Numbered from the stretch's first letter, positions 1 to 12,939 are shown. The stretch: DNA of 64,000 nt from Diprion similis (GCF_021155765.1 NC_060108.1:13975025-14039024); one strand, 5' to 3'. The notes: generated by a model not told the origin, from the sequence alone. Numbers and translations are program-made.

Positions 1-1808
1 AATACGCGTTCAAACTCAGTACGGTGATGAGGTCGTTATTTTGGGATTAATCATATTAATACCATTACATGTAGGTATATACATGCAGTGCAGTCGCGTT
101 GCGCAATTGTGAAAACAACTACTATAGGTGATACCTGTACACCCACAATCGGTTACGGCGATAAGAGCCCGCCGAAATAGGATCCAGCCACCCCGCTGGA
201 TAACCGGTGAAGAGACAAAGTTCAGTCCCATTGTGCGATTTATTCTCAGATACGTCGTAATGACGGTTGAGGAATGCAGTCGAAGTCAATTGCAACGGTT
301 CACCTTAATTTTATTTGTTCAATTCCAATAGTACCTATGTTCATTTGTATTGTTCACCCGATTTTAACGAATTGCTATTGATTTCGTTCGCCACCGAAAT
401 AATAATCCATGATGGATTTTTGTTAGCAGTAGGTATTCAAATATTTTTCACGGAGGTAAACATTTTTTGTTCATAACTAGGAAGAATTCCCGCAAGCACT
501 ATGTTACTTTTCATCGATTAAGAGGGTATTCTGGTCTAGAAATTTAGAAAAATCAAACAATCATTTTATTTTTATTTTACGTATTATTATAGCTATATCT
601 TTTAAGAATATTTTAGCCCAAAATCGATGTGAAATTTACGCAAATTAGTTAGAAACAATCGAAAAAAATATGGGAAATAATCATTTTTGCCTTCAAACAG
701 TCACCGTTTTCGTATTTTTTTTTCTCTTCTTGATACAGGCTATAGCAACATTCTTACACATCAAAAAAGCTCCTTATTTTTCTCTTCCGGATGAATGGGA
801 GCACTGGAATCGTGTCACCACCTAAACAACCGATTTTTTTTTGTCATAGCCATATTTGTTTTTCACAAAAATTTAACAGCAAGTTCTTTAAACATCAATA
901 AAACTTCTGCGAAAAAATGGATAGTGACCATGTGTATGTGTGTTTTTTTCTTCTTTTGTTTGTATCGACGTTCTGTGATTTGACCGCAGACTCGATACAT
1001 CCCTAATAACCAACGTAATATGAGCATTACGTATTCGCAATACATGTACTAGGATTACGAGGTTCCTAGCATTCCTCCCTCTCCAATTCACAGCTCCGGA
1101 TCCGGCTTTGCAATGTATTAACACATTTCATTCTTAGACTAGCTATTATTTTTCTACCGAGTAGTCACTACCAATTTTTATATTTTCTTTTCCATCGAAT
1201 ACACAGATTGTAATTCAAAGTCGATGCACGTTAATCTCGCGTATGTAAACGTTGCGTGATATTTTGACGTAAAAATTACACAACAAATTTTAATTATTCC
1301 GGATTATTATTACAACCATAAGATTTTTCCCTATTGTTCACCCCGGAAACAATAACCGTCGTTCAAATCGTCAATTATTCATTTTGATCAGTCGACGACT
1401 TTACGTAATCGTCATTATGAACACCGGAACAATGTACTGGCAGTCTTTACAGTGTGTGAAATTGAAATGCTAATTGTCTGAACAACAGTGTGCCTGCGCG
1501 TTGAGCTTTTCATATTCGAACTGGGGCAAGCTGATTACTTGTCCGGGAAAATGCACATATTTGTTAGAGATATAATGTTAATTAATTAAGCCAGGGAGAC
1601 AATGTTGGTTAAACCCATTTACTGCTCACTTTATCGAGGACGACGATTATTTGAATGGTAACTAAAGATCTTTAGAAAACTTAGTATTATCGTGATTAAT
1701 ATACTTAATCGTACGGCGCCGTATTGAAACGAGTATAAATTGCGACAGCAAGCTAAACGGTCGAGACAACAACCTTTGAGGTTGGAGAAATGTCTCGCGC
1801 GAGCAGTC

Positions 1809-2032
1809 CGTGGTGAAATTCATTATATTAACAATCACCATGTGAATCCAATACGTAACAATATTTTCATCCATCCATCTATTAACTCACCAATACATGA
1901 ATAATCGAATCTAATACGTAACAGTCTTTTCATCCATCCATCTATTAACCCGATTGAGCTGCTGGTCCGTGGTGAAATTCATTATATTAACAATCACCGT
2001 ATGAATCGAATACGTAACAGTATTCTCATGTG
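1809..2032. repeat. direct duplication of a ~65-bp block
   Basis: A block starting CCGTGGTGAAATTCATTATA at about 1809-1873 recurs at about 1969-2032 with only a few substitutions. Between them, near 1910-1948, lies a third partial copy sharing the words AATACGTAACAGT and CATCCATCCATCTATTAAC. The unit looks like a local segmental duplication with internal sub-repeats rather than a simple microsatellite. No function is evident. Confidence 0.8.
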
Positions 2033-4143
2033 TGTGTCAACAATTCCCGTAATCGTGCAATGCATTTGTAGAATCAGTGTTACGTAGTTGCTTCGACAAA
2101 CCTGCCCCTTAAGCCTACATCTTCTTTGGTTGACGGTAACAGAATAAAAGACCTCTTTATAGTGGCTAAACAAGAATTTGGGAAGTATTGTTGACAATGA
2201 TTACATCATCCATCTATTCTTCCTATTCTTCCCTTGTCAGTTGCTGTAAGTGGTATAGGCGTTAAAATAAAACGTGCAAGACATTTTTGATAGGATGATA
2301 CGATTCCGCAATTCCCGCAGTGTTTCGAAAAATCACTGTCAAAAACGCTCCGCAATCCGATACAAAATCGCGCACGGAATCCTAAACGATTGAAATTTCC
2401 AGGGTGCACTGTTCGTTCTGCATAGCAAGCGATCGCGACAACGTCTCGTAACCTCAACCACTGCTTTCGTCCTCGCTTTTAAATCATGGCCAGAATAATG
2501 CGACATTTGCATCAATTCGGTTATTCAATTCGGTGATGTTCAATCATAAAAAAAAAACGAAAGTGATTCTCAAACTTACATGCTTTGAACATAATTCAGC
2601 AAGATTTTTTTAAATCATTCTCTGCACGAACAGTTTAATAAACCTTCATCTGAACACGTGTAAAAAAATATCCCCACTGTATAAAATAAAATAATAAAAA
2701 TGATTCTACATAGAAATGCAGTCGTCTCATTAATGTTCACTATCGTTGGCTACACAACTAATACTAAGAAATTTTTTTTTCAATTTTACGCTGCGGCCCA
2801 TTCATTCTTAATTAGAATGTGAACACGAGGTGATAAACGCGGGCTCCTGTTGCGGCTCCGGCAAATTATAACTAATCACTCAGATTGTAGCTGACATTAA
2901 CAAGCGTCTTGTCAACTGTATTACGAGGAAGAACCGGATCCTGACATTGTTATGCGACTGCATATTACAGTTGAGAAGGGGATGAATTTTGGTCTATTAT
3001 AAAAGCCTATAGGTGTATATTACAATAATTATAACCTGTCCTATTATTATCACCCTAATCATCTAACCCAGTTACTATTCCTGGTACACTGCAGCCGTGT
3101 AGTGTGGATGCATGTATCATATAAACCAACGTGAATAACCGGCATATATGTCTTTCCGCACCTGCTGCTGCACGTTGTCAACCTCGTCACTTGAACGCAC
3201 GAGCATCGCGCTGTATGCACGTGTGATAAGATTATTCTGGCTTTGGTAAACCAACTCGTGCAGTGTGATGAATATTTTTATCTGTCATCAGCACACCTGT
3301 ATAAAGTTAAAAAAAATTGCCATTTATTCAGCATTAATTTATCGTATAGATATCTGAAAGCTTGAAAGAGGTGTTCATTGAATTTTTCATTTTATCTTGC
3401 GATACCTTTCAACGTTTCAAAAAGATCCAGCCTATATGCCTAACGCTCGCTTTCTAATGAATTTTCGATAACGCGCGTCGTGAAGTATTACGTCGAATCA
3501 CACAAGGTTATACAAACTCTATATTCACTCGAGAAAATGGTTTTCTCCGAAGTCTAAGATACATCAGGCTGATGAAGGCGAGTAAGATTTTGTTTGATTA
3601 TCTCGGCTCGTTAATGACCGCCTGCCGGGTAATACGATAACCAAGGATCAACGAGATTCTCGCGAAACGAGGTATACAACCATCGAGAGCAAAAATATCA
3701 CCGAGAAAATAGGCAGATCGCTCTAGAAAACAGCTCCATCTTTGCTTCTCCAATTTCAACCTGATAATTAAGCCTCTCAGTAGAAGAGAATATTTTAAGC
3801 TTAATTTCAAGTTTATATGAATTTCGTCGGTGATTGTAGTGTTATTTACAAAATCTAATACCTTGTCGTAAATTTTTTTAACCTTGATAAACGATAAGAA
3901 TATATGGCCATTTTCACTTTATTGAATAGTTCACAAACATGTTATTCAGTCGGTCTGAGATATTTCCAGTCCGAGTTACTCAACCATGCCCAAACATTTA
4001 TCTTATATTTAAAAAAAAAAAAAAAAAACAGCTACTTCATGTTCGAAAATTAATCTTTCGTAATTCACTCGTTGCGTTAAGCGTTTTCAACTTATACTTT
4101 CAATCATATGGTTCTGTGTCTCATTTCATATCAAGTCTGATAA

Positions 4144-4164
4144 CCCCCCCCCCCCCCCCCCCCC
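4144..4164. repeat. poly-C homopolymer, 21 bp
   Basis: An uninterrupted run of 21 C residues in otherwise AT-rich DNA. The complementary strand is a G21 tract. Length in an assembly of such a run is often unreliable. Confidence 0.9.
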
Positions 4165-6408
4165 AAACTTAATCCTGCGGAATAACGAGTTTGACCAATA
4201 GGCAAATCGCGAGGCCGCCTTTAAGTGCAGGTAAAGGTTAATCCGGTGTGATAATATCGTTAAATGAATTAGAAATACCCTTACATCTGGAATAGTGCTA
4301 AGACTAGAACGCTGCTCCCATAGATGTTATTCCTCTCTGAAGTAATAATAATGTTTGATATAATAATAATCGAAGCTGCGGTCGTTACTCGTTGCGGTGA
4401 CAAAAAGCAACGAGGTCCGATTTGGGCAGTCCGCGAGTCGTGAATAAATCGTTGGCGACTTGTCAGATGCAAATTAGTCCTGATAGGTATGATATTATAG
4501 TACGAGTATAATAATGGATCCGGATCTGCTCCCGCGCTTTGGATCCAGTTCTTCGAGGCAGCCGTGGTTCGAGCCTTAAACAACTAACGGTGAGCAACAA
4601 CGTCGTCGCTGCGTTCGATGGGGGAAGAAGCCGAAAGACGATTTTGGGGACGTTAGTAAAATAAGAATAAACCCATTATACATGCCTTTGTATTGTACAG
4701 AAATGCTGGCACGAAAAAGAAAAGAATGAAAACGGCAATCCACTGAATGAGGCAAAAAATTTTATAAAAAGAGGACTCAACAAATAAATAAAGCGAGAAA
4801 GAAATAGAGCAGCCAAGGCCGAGGCGTGGCCGGTCGTTCAGCCTCTAGAAAGACTCGGAATAATTACTCTTCCTATATTTTGTTTGAGGCAGACTGTACT
4901 TACTTGGAAAGCGACATAAGCTCGGCTCTGGGATCATGAAATATAAATGGAAGACGTGCGGTGAAATTACTACAGAGTAGGGAAATAATATACGATAATG
5001 TACATGGTAATATACATTACACGTATTACATGTACATTGTACCTAGTAATAGAGACCCAAGGAGAGTGGAGGATGGATTACATACCGAAAACAAAGCAAT
5101 TTACCCGCTTTCTTCCACTGATACTCTGAGCGCGTTAGACTCCGCATCCCCAGATAGCAGAACAAATGTAACGAAATCCAACCATGATTACACAGATTCA
5201 TATAAAATTTAGGTTGCTGTTTTAGGCCTACTGATATAAGCTCCGTGAATTCGTCGGCAAATTGAGGATCTGACAGGAATACTGAATACCATGCCGAATC
5301 GAATTGAGCCATTTTTTCGGAGATCTACAGCTGTGTAAATTGTTGACGCGAAGATGGAAAATTCTTATTATATTGTTACACGGTAAAAAATATGCCAGTT
5401 CGCTAATTGCGGAGGCTGCTTAAAAAGGGCGTATGAGGATCGGTGTCAGGAGATAAAAATACTTCGCCACGTCCTATCGTCTGTGTCTCATATTTTCACC
5501 TGCAATCTGAACTACAAGCATGCAATTTGCATACCAGACCGGGCACCGTGATTAAGGCAGGATACAGGTTCAACCATTTTTCATTAGTCACTCAAGATTC
5601 AAGGTCTCATTATCGCGACGGTTGTTGGTAAATATCGTGTGGCGGAGAAGAAGAAAAAGAAAAAATGTTGTACAATTTAAAAGCATCGATACCGAGAGTA
5701 AGAGGTAAGAGGTAAGAGGGAGAGAGTAGAAGCAACGCGACGATCGAAGGAGCATGAAACTCTTGTTTTTGCTGTACGCGTTTGTCGCTCGGTGTAGGCG
5801 CGAGTATGAAATGCACAGCGTAGCAAGCACACGCACAAGATAAACCAGATCGAAAAACGAAGCCAGATCAAGGCGAAGGTCAGGTGGTACTTTCAAACCG
5901 CAACCTTCACGGGCTATCGTCTGAAATACTTTTTACTCGTTCTGCGCGGAAAAAACTAAGGCAATAACCCCATGAGAAATCTCTCGCGCTCTCGTTGTAT
6001 ATAATATGTGTGTATATAGGATAGGTACATGGAAATCTCTTCTCGTAAGTATTTGAATCAAGGTGGAAGTTATCGGGGTGTGTTTTGCGCTGGAGCTTAA
6101 CCCTGATAGATCCTTGATCCGCTGGAGCAATCGATTAGTCTGTAGGATTGGTGTGCTGTGATCACCTAGTCAGTGTGGCAACGAATCGGCTGCAGCAGCT
6201 CTCCAAGGAGCAATCGCACTGGATTTATTATCTTCCAAAGCCTTCTGGTATTATATGATATCTATTTGAATCCCGGAAAGTTGACTGTTGACTGATATTC
6301 ATTGATCAATAGCGATGCTTCGCGGTCCGGCCAAAGCACGATTAAATAATCGACAAATCGTCGAAGAGATGATTTCTGGCAATCTGGGCAGTCCGTGTAA
6401 TATATATA

Positions 6409-6431
6409 CCTATATATATATATATATATAT
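6409..6431. repeat. (TA)n microsatellite
   Basis: Alternating TA run interrupted by a CC near its left end. Simple repeat with no coding support, although a frame is open across it. Confidence 0.85.
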
Positions 6432-7211
6432 ACAAAAAAATTTCCATTACTCATCGTAGAATTTATACCGCAGAGGTGGTTAGAAATTAATTCGATAAAT
6501 CAATGGGAATTTCGTCATGCGATTTGTATGTGCGATATCGAGTCTGGTAAAACGTGCATGTAAAATGAGCTCACGATTATCCTTCAGGATTTTCGCATCA
6601 ATTGAGAATCGGCGAGTGTCGATGATGTGACACGTGCAGATATTACACAATCGTCACGCGCCGAGCTGCCGTTGCAGCCTCGAAATCTCCCGTCGCAAAT
6701 AGAGCGAAGAATTCCTATCTTTGTTCACGCTCCTATCTGATTGGATTGACGAAAACTGTACGGAAGGAACTATAGAGAAGTAATCGCGACGTGAAATAGT
6801 TAGGCGACCCTTTTTACCGATAATTCGTACGATAATTAATCTATTTTCAAAGGTGGCCGGTACGTGCAAACTTCCAATTCACCTTCAGGTGGAGCGTGAA
6901 CGTTAACCACCCGCGAAAATAGAGTTTAACCGTGCGATCGCTAATGGGATTGGCACGGCGCGACGGTTGCCCCACGTTTTCATTACGTGTCATAGAAACA
7001 TCCGAAGGGATGGGTAATAACCAGGCAAAAGCCAAGTCTTCTTTTGGGTATGGAAATGAAGAACAAAGAGAGAGAGAAAGAGAGGAAAACAGTGTCTTAT
7101 GCAATCCGAAAGATTCTTAAGACTTTTCGGATATGTGGGAAACAAAGAATTATAATTGACGTGATTTTACGATTTATGAAAAAATTTACAAAGTTAACGT
7201 TAAAACAATGA

Positions 7212-7581
7212 CAAAAATTCGCCGCAATTAGGTATTTGAATGAAAAATTTCTACACATTCCATTAGGTCCGTCAGATAGAATGTAAAATGAAAAAATAAT
7301 TGACACGTATTTTTTCTTTTTACAATTCAATGTTTATTAACAAAGATATAGCGAATCGAATTTCGCGTGACGTCATAATGTTACACATTTTTCACATTGT
7401 AGTATATCTATATCTATGCACATTGTGACGTCACGCGTCAATTTCAAACCGCTATATCTTTGTTAGGGAACGTTAAATTGAAAAAAGAAAAAATACGGGT
7501 CAATTATTTTTCGACATTCTATCTGACGAACCTGATGAAATTTTTCATTCAAATACCTAATTGCGAAGCCGTGAAAATTTT
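7212..7581. repeat. long foldback (inverted repeat) element, arms ~165 bp
   Basis: The left arm (about 7212-7381) and the reverse complement of the right arm (about 7421-7581) match along nearly their whole length, by eye around 80-85 percent, with one ~11-bp indel. Identical stretches include GCAATTAGGTATTTGAATGA and the words CGTCAGATAGAATGT and AACAAAGATATAGCG. The spacer is about 40 bp. Each arm carries a perfect TGACGTCA. The structure fits a non-autonomous foldback/MITE-like element, or a hairpin RNA precursor if transcribed. I could not define a target-site duplication. Confidence 0.85.
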
Positions 7582-10018
7582 ATGACCACCTACAGCTTAT
7601 CGTTCACAAGTGAATCAGTTTCAAAACTCGCCAAGCCGAGTCAAATGTTTATTTTTTCTTTTGTCTTTTATTAAGGTTTAAATAAATATTCTTAAATTTC
7701 CCCAAATCGATGTTGACTCTTGTATAAAAAACTATCTTACCCATAAGTTATACGAGGAAATGTGTATGCTGTTATCTTATTCGATGGACGTTTTACGGGT
7801 ACTTAAGCTCTACGCCTATGGTCCGAAACTAGCATTTTGTTTCGGACAGAAAATGGGTAGCCGGAAGTGGGCAGGCATAGAATATGAATATTCTTATCTA
7901 TCCCCAGTTGCCTACAATTGGGAGTACTTATGTTCGACAAGTTCGTCATACGTGAGCAGCAGAATTTATGTACCTTTGGTTACCTGGCGCAAAACCCGTG
8001 TCGAAACACGTGGCGCAGAATTTTGCAACGTGCATGATACTACAGTCAGACTTCCCCTTTTCTCTTTAGCTTCCCCATCTACCCACTCACAGGGAAACTC
8101 AACACCACCATAAACAACGGTCTGAAGTGTTTCTGCGATAACTGTTACCTGTAACTTTGTACAGCGACCAAGAGTTTCCAATAGCCCTGCGTCACGGGCA
8201 CGTTTTCATTCCGCGCACTCTAACAGCCCACTTATTCTCATCAGGGTTGACAAAATATCGATTATTTTCCCTCAAATTAATAGTTGTCAATTCAACCGTT
8301 GTTAGTTGTAGTTACTCAAATTTTAAATGTGTATTTTTTCAGTCAAAATAAACCTTCCGTCCAAATTTTCAACAAATTGCAACCATTAATGACTTGAAAA
8401 AGGTGCGCAGTTAATAAGTTCATCGCCGAAATACCGCAGACTATTGTATTACGCTGTAGGCGGAGAGTAATCCACGTCAGCAACTCGCACGGGGAGCTTT
8501 TCACCCTCGCTCCTATAATTCAAAGAAGATGTTGCAGAAAGTACTCGACCCGAGGACAAAAAGCTTGACCCTTGAGTTCATCGCCTTGATGTACAATCCA
8601 TACGAACCCGAAGTGTCGACGCGTTATTACTGTATCCATGCATGTTCTTGACACCTGAGCTTTGTGTTCTGGTGTAGTCTCGAACGATGAAGACTATCGA
8701 TTGCAAGAATAACTTTCGAGGTCGATTCTTGCGACATTTTTCGCTATCTCTGTTTGAAATGAAATCTTTAATTACGCTGTATTTCGGATGATTTTTTACA
8801 GCAATTGACAACCGTCAATTTTTTAATAAATTTATATTCGTTGGGTTGAAATTTGGCAATTCGGGTTCCAAATTTTTTTCCGCAAGTTACAGACATTGTG
8901 TGAAATTTGTATTTTGAATTACTAGACTAGGTTCCCTTGAGAAAATAAAAAATCGGAAACGATTTACCAATGTCATATTTAAGAAATTACTTAAGTTGGA
9001 AAATAGTTTGCAGTTTTGTATACGTGTAAAGCTTTGTTCATTCTTTGTTTTTTTTTTTAACCAGTTGCAGAGCATACTGAATTCTATTGGTTCCTTGCTC
9101 AGCATACCAATTCGCATCGCGATGAAACGACTTTCGATATTTTGTCATTCGATCGAAGTCTACCACGAGAAACTTATATCCGCATGTAAATCGAAAACTA
9201 CCAAGTTTATTTCGCCGTATAATTCTTACTTAAGTATTTCGAGCCTCGCCCCGAACAAAGTCAGAAAGTACTGGCCATGCGCTATTCGAAATCAAACTAT
9301 CGTCACCATAGTTACCATTGCAACTATTAACACTGTTCCATTTTAACATTGAGTGACAAAAAATAAAAGAAATTATACCGTCGCCAATTACGCTCCATTT
9401 CTCAGACTCACGGTCTCAAATTTGTTATTCTTTATTTTGTATCTGAAAGCAAAGCATCAACGAGTTACAGAGTAAGAATCCGAGTCGCTCAAAAGAAGCT
9501 TTATCATGTTTCGCGAGATTTAAATGTCATACAATCAGATAAAATCGTCGTCAATCGATAATAAACGTATTACAGCGATGAAAGGTCCTTTTTACAAACG
9601 TTGGAAGAAATGACAACATTTAAATTTAACGGTAAGTCGAGCTCTAAGGACTGCGTGTGAAAGAAGACAAGTGTCCCCCAGAAAGGGGTGAATTACCAAT
9701 AGCAATTAAACCTAGGTACCTTATCTCTTGCCTCTTTGTACCTACATCTAAGCGAGGCCTGCATGCCTCTTATTAAAAATAACCTAGAGTCAGGTAAACA
9801 CCAATTATCCGCAGGAAACACATCACGAATTATATGCTTTATGTACTTTCCACTGTAATTTACTTCAAATATATTCACATGCGGGGTCTTTAAGCTCATT
9901 GTCACCAAACGCGCATTTCCATGAATTATCATTGCCTTATCGAGGCGACAGAGTTCAAAGGAGGCAAAAGTTTGCGCTCTTCCGCAAACTCCATAATTTA
10001 TGACGAATTTCATCATTA

Positions 10019-10033
10019 CCCCCCCCCCCCCCC
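10019..10033. repeat. poly-C homopolymer, 15 bp
   Basis: Run of 15 C followed by a C/T-rich tail. It is the second of three such runs in the first 18 kb. Confidence 0.9.
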
Positions 10034-11588
10034 TTCCTCCCCTTCCGCGGAGATATTCCAACCTTCTGTCCAAGATCAGTTTTACTCTCACGACTTTAAA
10101 CTTTTTATCATAAGAAATGAGTAGCTTTGAAATGTTTCTTGTTTTATTCCTGCGAACAGAGAACTCTTAAATTTTAATGAAAAGGTATTAAGGACAGCTT
10201 ATCCCGGATTACGAATGTTCGATTTCTCACCGTCATTGGACGCTTTAGCTGACCAATTAAGACGTCTAGAACTCACATTTCAAGCACTCTTTACCAAAAA
10301 CACAAGAGAGATCCCCCTTTTAAATAAAACGGTGACTAATAAGTGTCCCATTCGCCGGGAGGTGAGGGATCTCAGCCAAGACAACACAAGGGTCTCGTTT
10401 CACTGTTTGGATACCGGAGCTTTAGCGATTTATTAAAAAAAAAAAACTATTTTTGCGCTCCTTTTAGGTAATTCTCATTTCGCGAAATTGAACAGCTGAT
10501 ATTTTCGTCGTCGTTGGTATGGTATCGACAACTTGGCCGGGCAGCATCCCCTGAGGTTGTACAACCCGTGGAGAGGATATTACTCGGTCATTTCCAGGTA
10601 CTGAACAAGCAAAGATGATCGGTCATGACCCTAGTAAGATTGGTTCGGGACCCAACCTGTGAATTGATATGCTTCCAGTCCCGCCAAGCTTCATCGAACC
10701 ATGTGAATCTCGGTAGCGTCTAATCGATTTTGAATTCGCAATCCAGACGCTCGTGCACCTTCCTAGAATCTGAGGGTTGATAACCAATCTGAACATCAAA
10801 CGTCCGATCTCCCGGAATTTGCTAACTAACTAAGCTTTTATATGTGGTTTAGACATAGATTCCAAAGAATTTCATAATTACCGGATAGATTGTGTCATAA
10901 AAATGTTAGAACGCCGCAAGAAACGGTGACTTCTCGGCTACGTGTAAAATAAAATTGGTCACAGTGTAATCACCTTCATTTTATAACTATTACCAACTGG
11001 CCAATTGTATAATTTCTACATAGCTGTTTATCGAGAAGTTCTAAGAAAATGAAATTTGGAATGAAAGGAAACTTGAGTAACCGAAATGTTCTCTACAATA
11101 ACAATTATGAATAAATTGAGATAATTTAAATCATGGAAATCCTAGCGATCACTTAAAATCGCTAAAAAAAAAGGGTGATGAAATCACGAAGCAAACTTTG
11201 GAGATCATGAAAATTCGGATTGTAATTAAGTCATTAATTACGATTTCTTGTGGTTCTATAAATCTGAAAATCAACGCCAATAAATTGGAATCACTAATTT
11301 GATTTCCGAGTAAGAAGCCCTTGACGATTTCCGTTGCGCAGCAATAAATTTTTTAAAGGACCCGAATCGAGCCCCATCGATAGTTTTATATTCCTTCCTT
11401 CTTACATCGTCCAGTGCAATTCGATATTCGGATATGTATTAATAATTCATCGGGCAAAAGCTTCACGTGGGTAAGAGCTTACGACCGCCCGGATATTCAT
11501 AACCGCCTTGTCTATGGAGCAGCATCATCGAGCACGGGGGAACGACGAGGCCATCGTCGGCGTCGGCATCAGCGTCGGTTCCGTTCCT

Positions 11589-11668
11589 CACGTGGACGGT
11601 GACGCTTGCGCATGGGGTTCGCGAACGAAAGGTATAAGTAGCGCCCAGCATCCCTCAAAATCTCAGTC
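11589..11668 (+). promoter_or_regulatory. core promoter: E-box, TATA box, initiator
   Basis: TATAAGTA at 11633-11640 is followed by TCAGTC at 11663-11668. The initiator A (11665) lies 32 bp after the first T of the TATA box, the spacing expected for a TATA/Inr promoter. A palindromic CACGTG E-box is at 11589-11594 and another at 11464-11469. The downstream gene starts at 12119. This is the clearest core promoter in the window. Confidence 0.75.
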
Positions 11669-11763
11669 TACCGCACTCGGTGCTACGCAGCTACAAGGCC
11701 GATAGCATCGACGCAAATTGTGCAGACATCTCGAGTCACATAGTCGTCGTAAATATAATAAAT

Positions 11764-11790
11764 ATGCAAAAAACTATGCTCATCAAGTAA
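11764..11790 (+). promoter_or_regulatory. short upstream ORF in the 5' leader
   Basis: The first ATG after the predicted start site opens an 8-codon frame ending in TAA at 11790. No other ATG occurs between it and 12119, so the leader has exactly one uORF before the main start. This could tune translation of the 207-aa product; it is an inference from sequence only. Confidence 0.5.
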
Positions 11791-12118
11791 TAAGCAATCG
11801 ATCTTCCGGCCGAGTGTTTACGGTGTTACTGATTACACATAAGTAGCCTACAACAGCGTGGAGTGATCGACAAGGGAGAGAAAAATAAATCCCAAGAAGC
11901 GTTGAACTCTACTCCGTGAAACAGTGCAGGGTGGAAGAAGACTTCGAAACAGCGTAAATCCGAACTTGCGGAAACGGAACGACGAGACACCAGCCGGATA
12001 CCCACTCGCCCACCTGGATATCCAAAGGAAACGCGTTCTTTGGCTAGACCCGGGATTATCCGATTGGCACAAATCGCTGCCAACGATTGTAGTTCATCCG
12101 GCATCCTCGCCAACGGCA

Positions 12119-12742
12119 ATGGAGGAATCGACAAGGTTGACGAACGCGAGAAGTCGTATTTCCCGGACGCACAACCGGCGTTCGGAATTCGTCGACGAGT
12201 GCAGCACGGACAGCGGATGCAGCAGCGGCGGGAGCATCGGAAGTGGTGAGCGTCTTTGCGGCGGCGGAAGATCACCGCGGAATCACTGTTACCTGGACCG
12301 GCTTTGCGGCCATTCCGCAACATCCTGCTCGCGAGAGCGGTTGCCCCGCGGTTTCCGGAGTTCAGACCGGAACAGACATGGCGGTAAATCATCGAGATCC
12401 TGGAGCCCGAGTGACGGACGGATTTCCGGTGACCGCGACCAGTCGCCACTGCACTCCCCGAGTTCCTCCGACGCTCACAGCAGCGACAGCGACTCGACGA
12501 CGAAGAGGTCCTCGACTACCGACACCCTCCGCAGGGCCTTCCAGATCCTTAAGATATCGCGGCGTGAAACGGAGGAAAAAAAACACGCGAAAAAGTCACC
12601 AAAGAGCATACTGAGGAGCCCAGTTTCCTACACCTACGTACGGGGCCTTTCCGGACTCCCGACTCATCGTGTGCCCAGAAATTCAACGCCCAAGACAACA
12701 CTGCCGTGCGTATGTCAAGAGATCATCGGATTGCACCGATAG
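12119..12742 (+). CDS. unrecognised serine/arginine-rich protein, single exon, 207 aa
   Basis: The frame is open further upstream (from 11906), but the first in-frame ATG is 12119, in the context GGCAATGG. It is also the second ATG of the predicted transcript, so I choose it. The product is basic and Ser/Arg-rich (a run of SSSDAHSSDSDS-type sequence in the middle). A conserved-looking tail follows: a likely amphipathic helix (TTDTLRRAFQILKISRR), a lysine cluster (KKHAKKSPKSILRSP), then YTYVRGLSGLPTHRVPR. No transmembrane segment or signal peptide is visible. I do not recognise the family. The TATA promoter, lack of introns, ATG-depleted leader and long AT-rich 3' side suggest an inducible regulatory protein, which is inference. 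The opposite and shifted frames are also open because this stretch is GC-rich; promoter, start context and protein pattern favour this one. Confidence 0.7.
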   Translation: MEESTRLTNARSRISRTHNRRSEFVDECSTDSGCSSGGSIGSGERLCGGGRSPRNHCYLDRLCGHSATSCSRERLPRGFRSSDRNRHGGKSSRSWSPSDGRISGDRDQSPLHSPSSSDAHSSDSDSTTKRSSTTDTLRRAFQILKISRRETEEKKHAKKSPKSILRSPVSYTYVRGLSGLPTHRVPRNSTPKTTLPCVCQEIIGLHR

Positions 12743-12939
12743 AAGAAACTTTGGTAGAAATTAGGAAAATTTTAGATTTAATACGCAGGCATCAGTGGCT
12801 TTGAAAATGAGATTCTTTCCAATCCGGTACGTCGTGTACATAATACATACGTGTATGTGCATCACTAGAGTAACGAAATTCTGAGTATAATAAGGACTAT
12901 TTTATTACTTCGTCGAAAAGTAAATTAGGGGAAAAAAAC

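Larger units (their letters stand above)
1..11460. other. gene-poor non-coding region
   Basis: I see no convincing gene here. The open frames are short, overlap on both strands, lack splice-compatible neighbours and show no recognisable family motifs. The stretch is AT-rich with scattered simple repeats, a duplicated block near 1.8-2.0 kb, a foldback element at 7.2-7.6 kb, a GA-rich run near 7,065-7,090 and poly-C tracts. It could be intergenic DNA or a large intron of a gene lying outside the window; the sequence alone does not decide. Confidence 0.6.

Noticed and set aside
7760-8113. 117-aa plus-strand frame
   Set aside because: No recognisable motif, no splice context and an opposite-strand frame open across part of it. 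It looks like a chance open frame.
12243-12614. 123-aa frame overlapping the 207-aa gene in a different frame
   Set aside because: The stretch is GC-rich and several frames are open, including a 207-aa antisense one. The promoter, leader and start context favour the frame starting at 12119.
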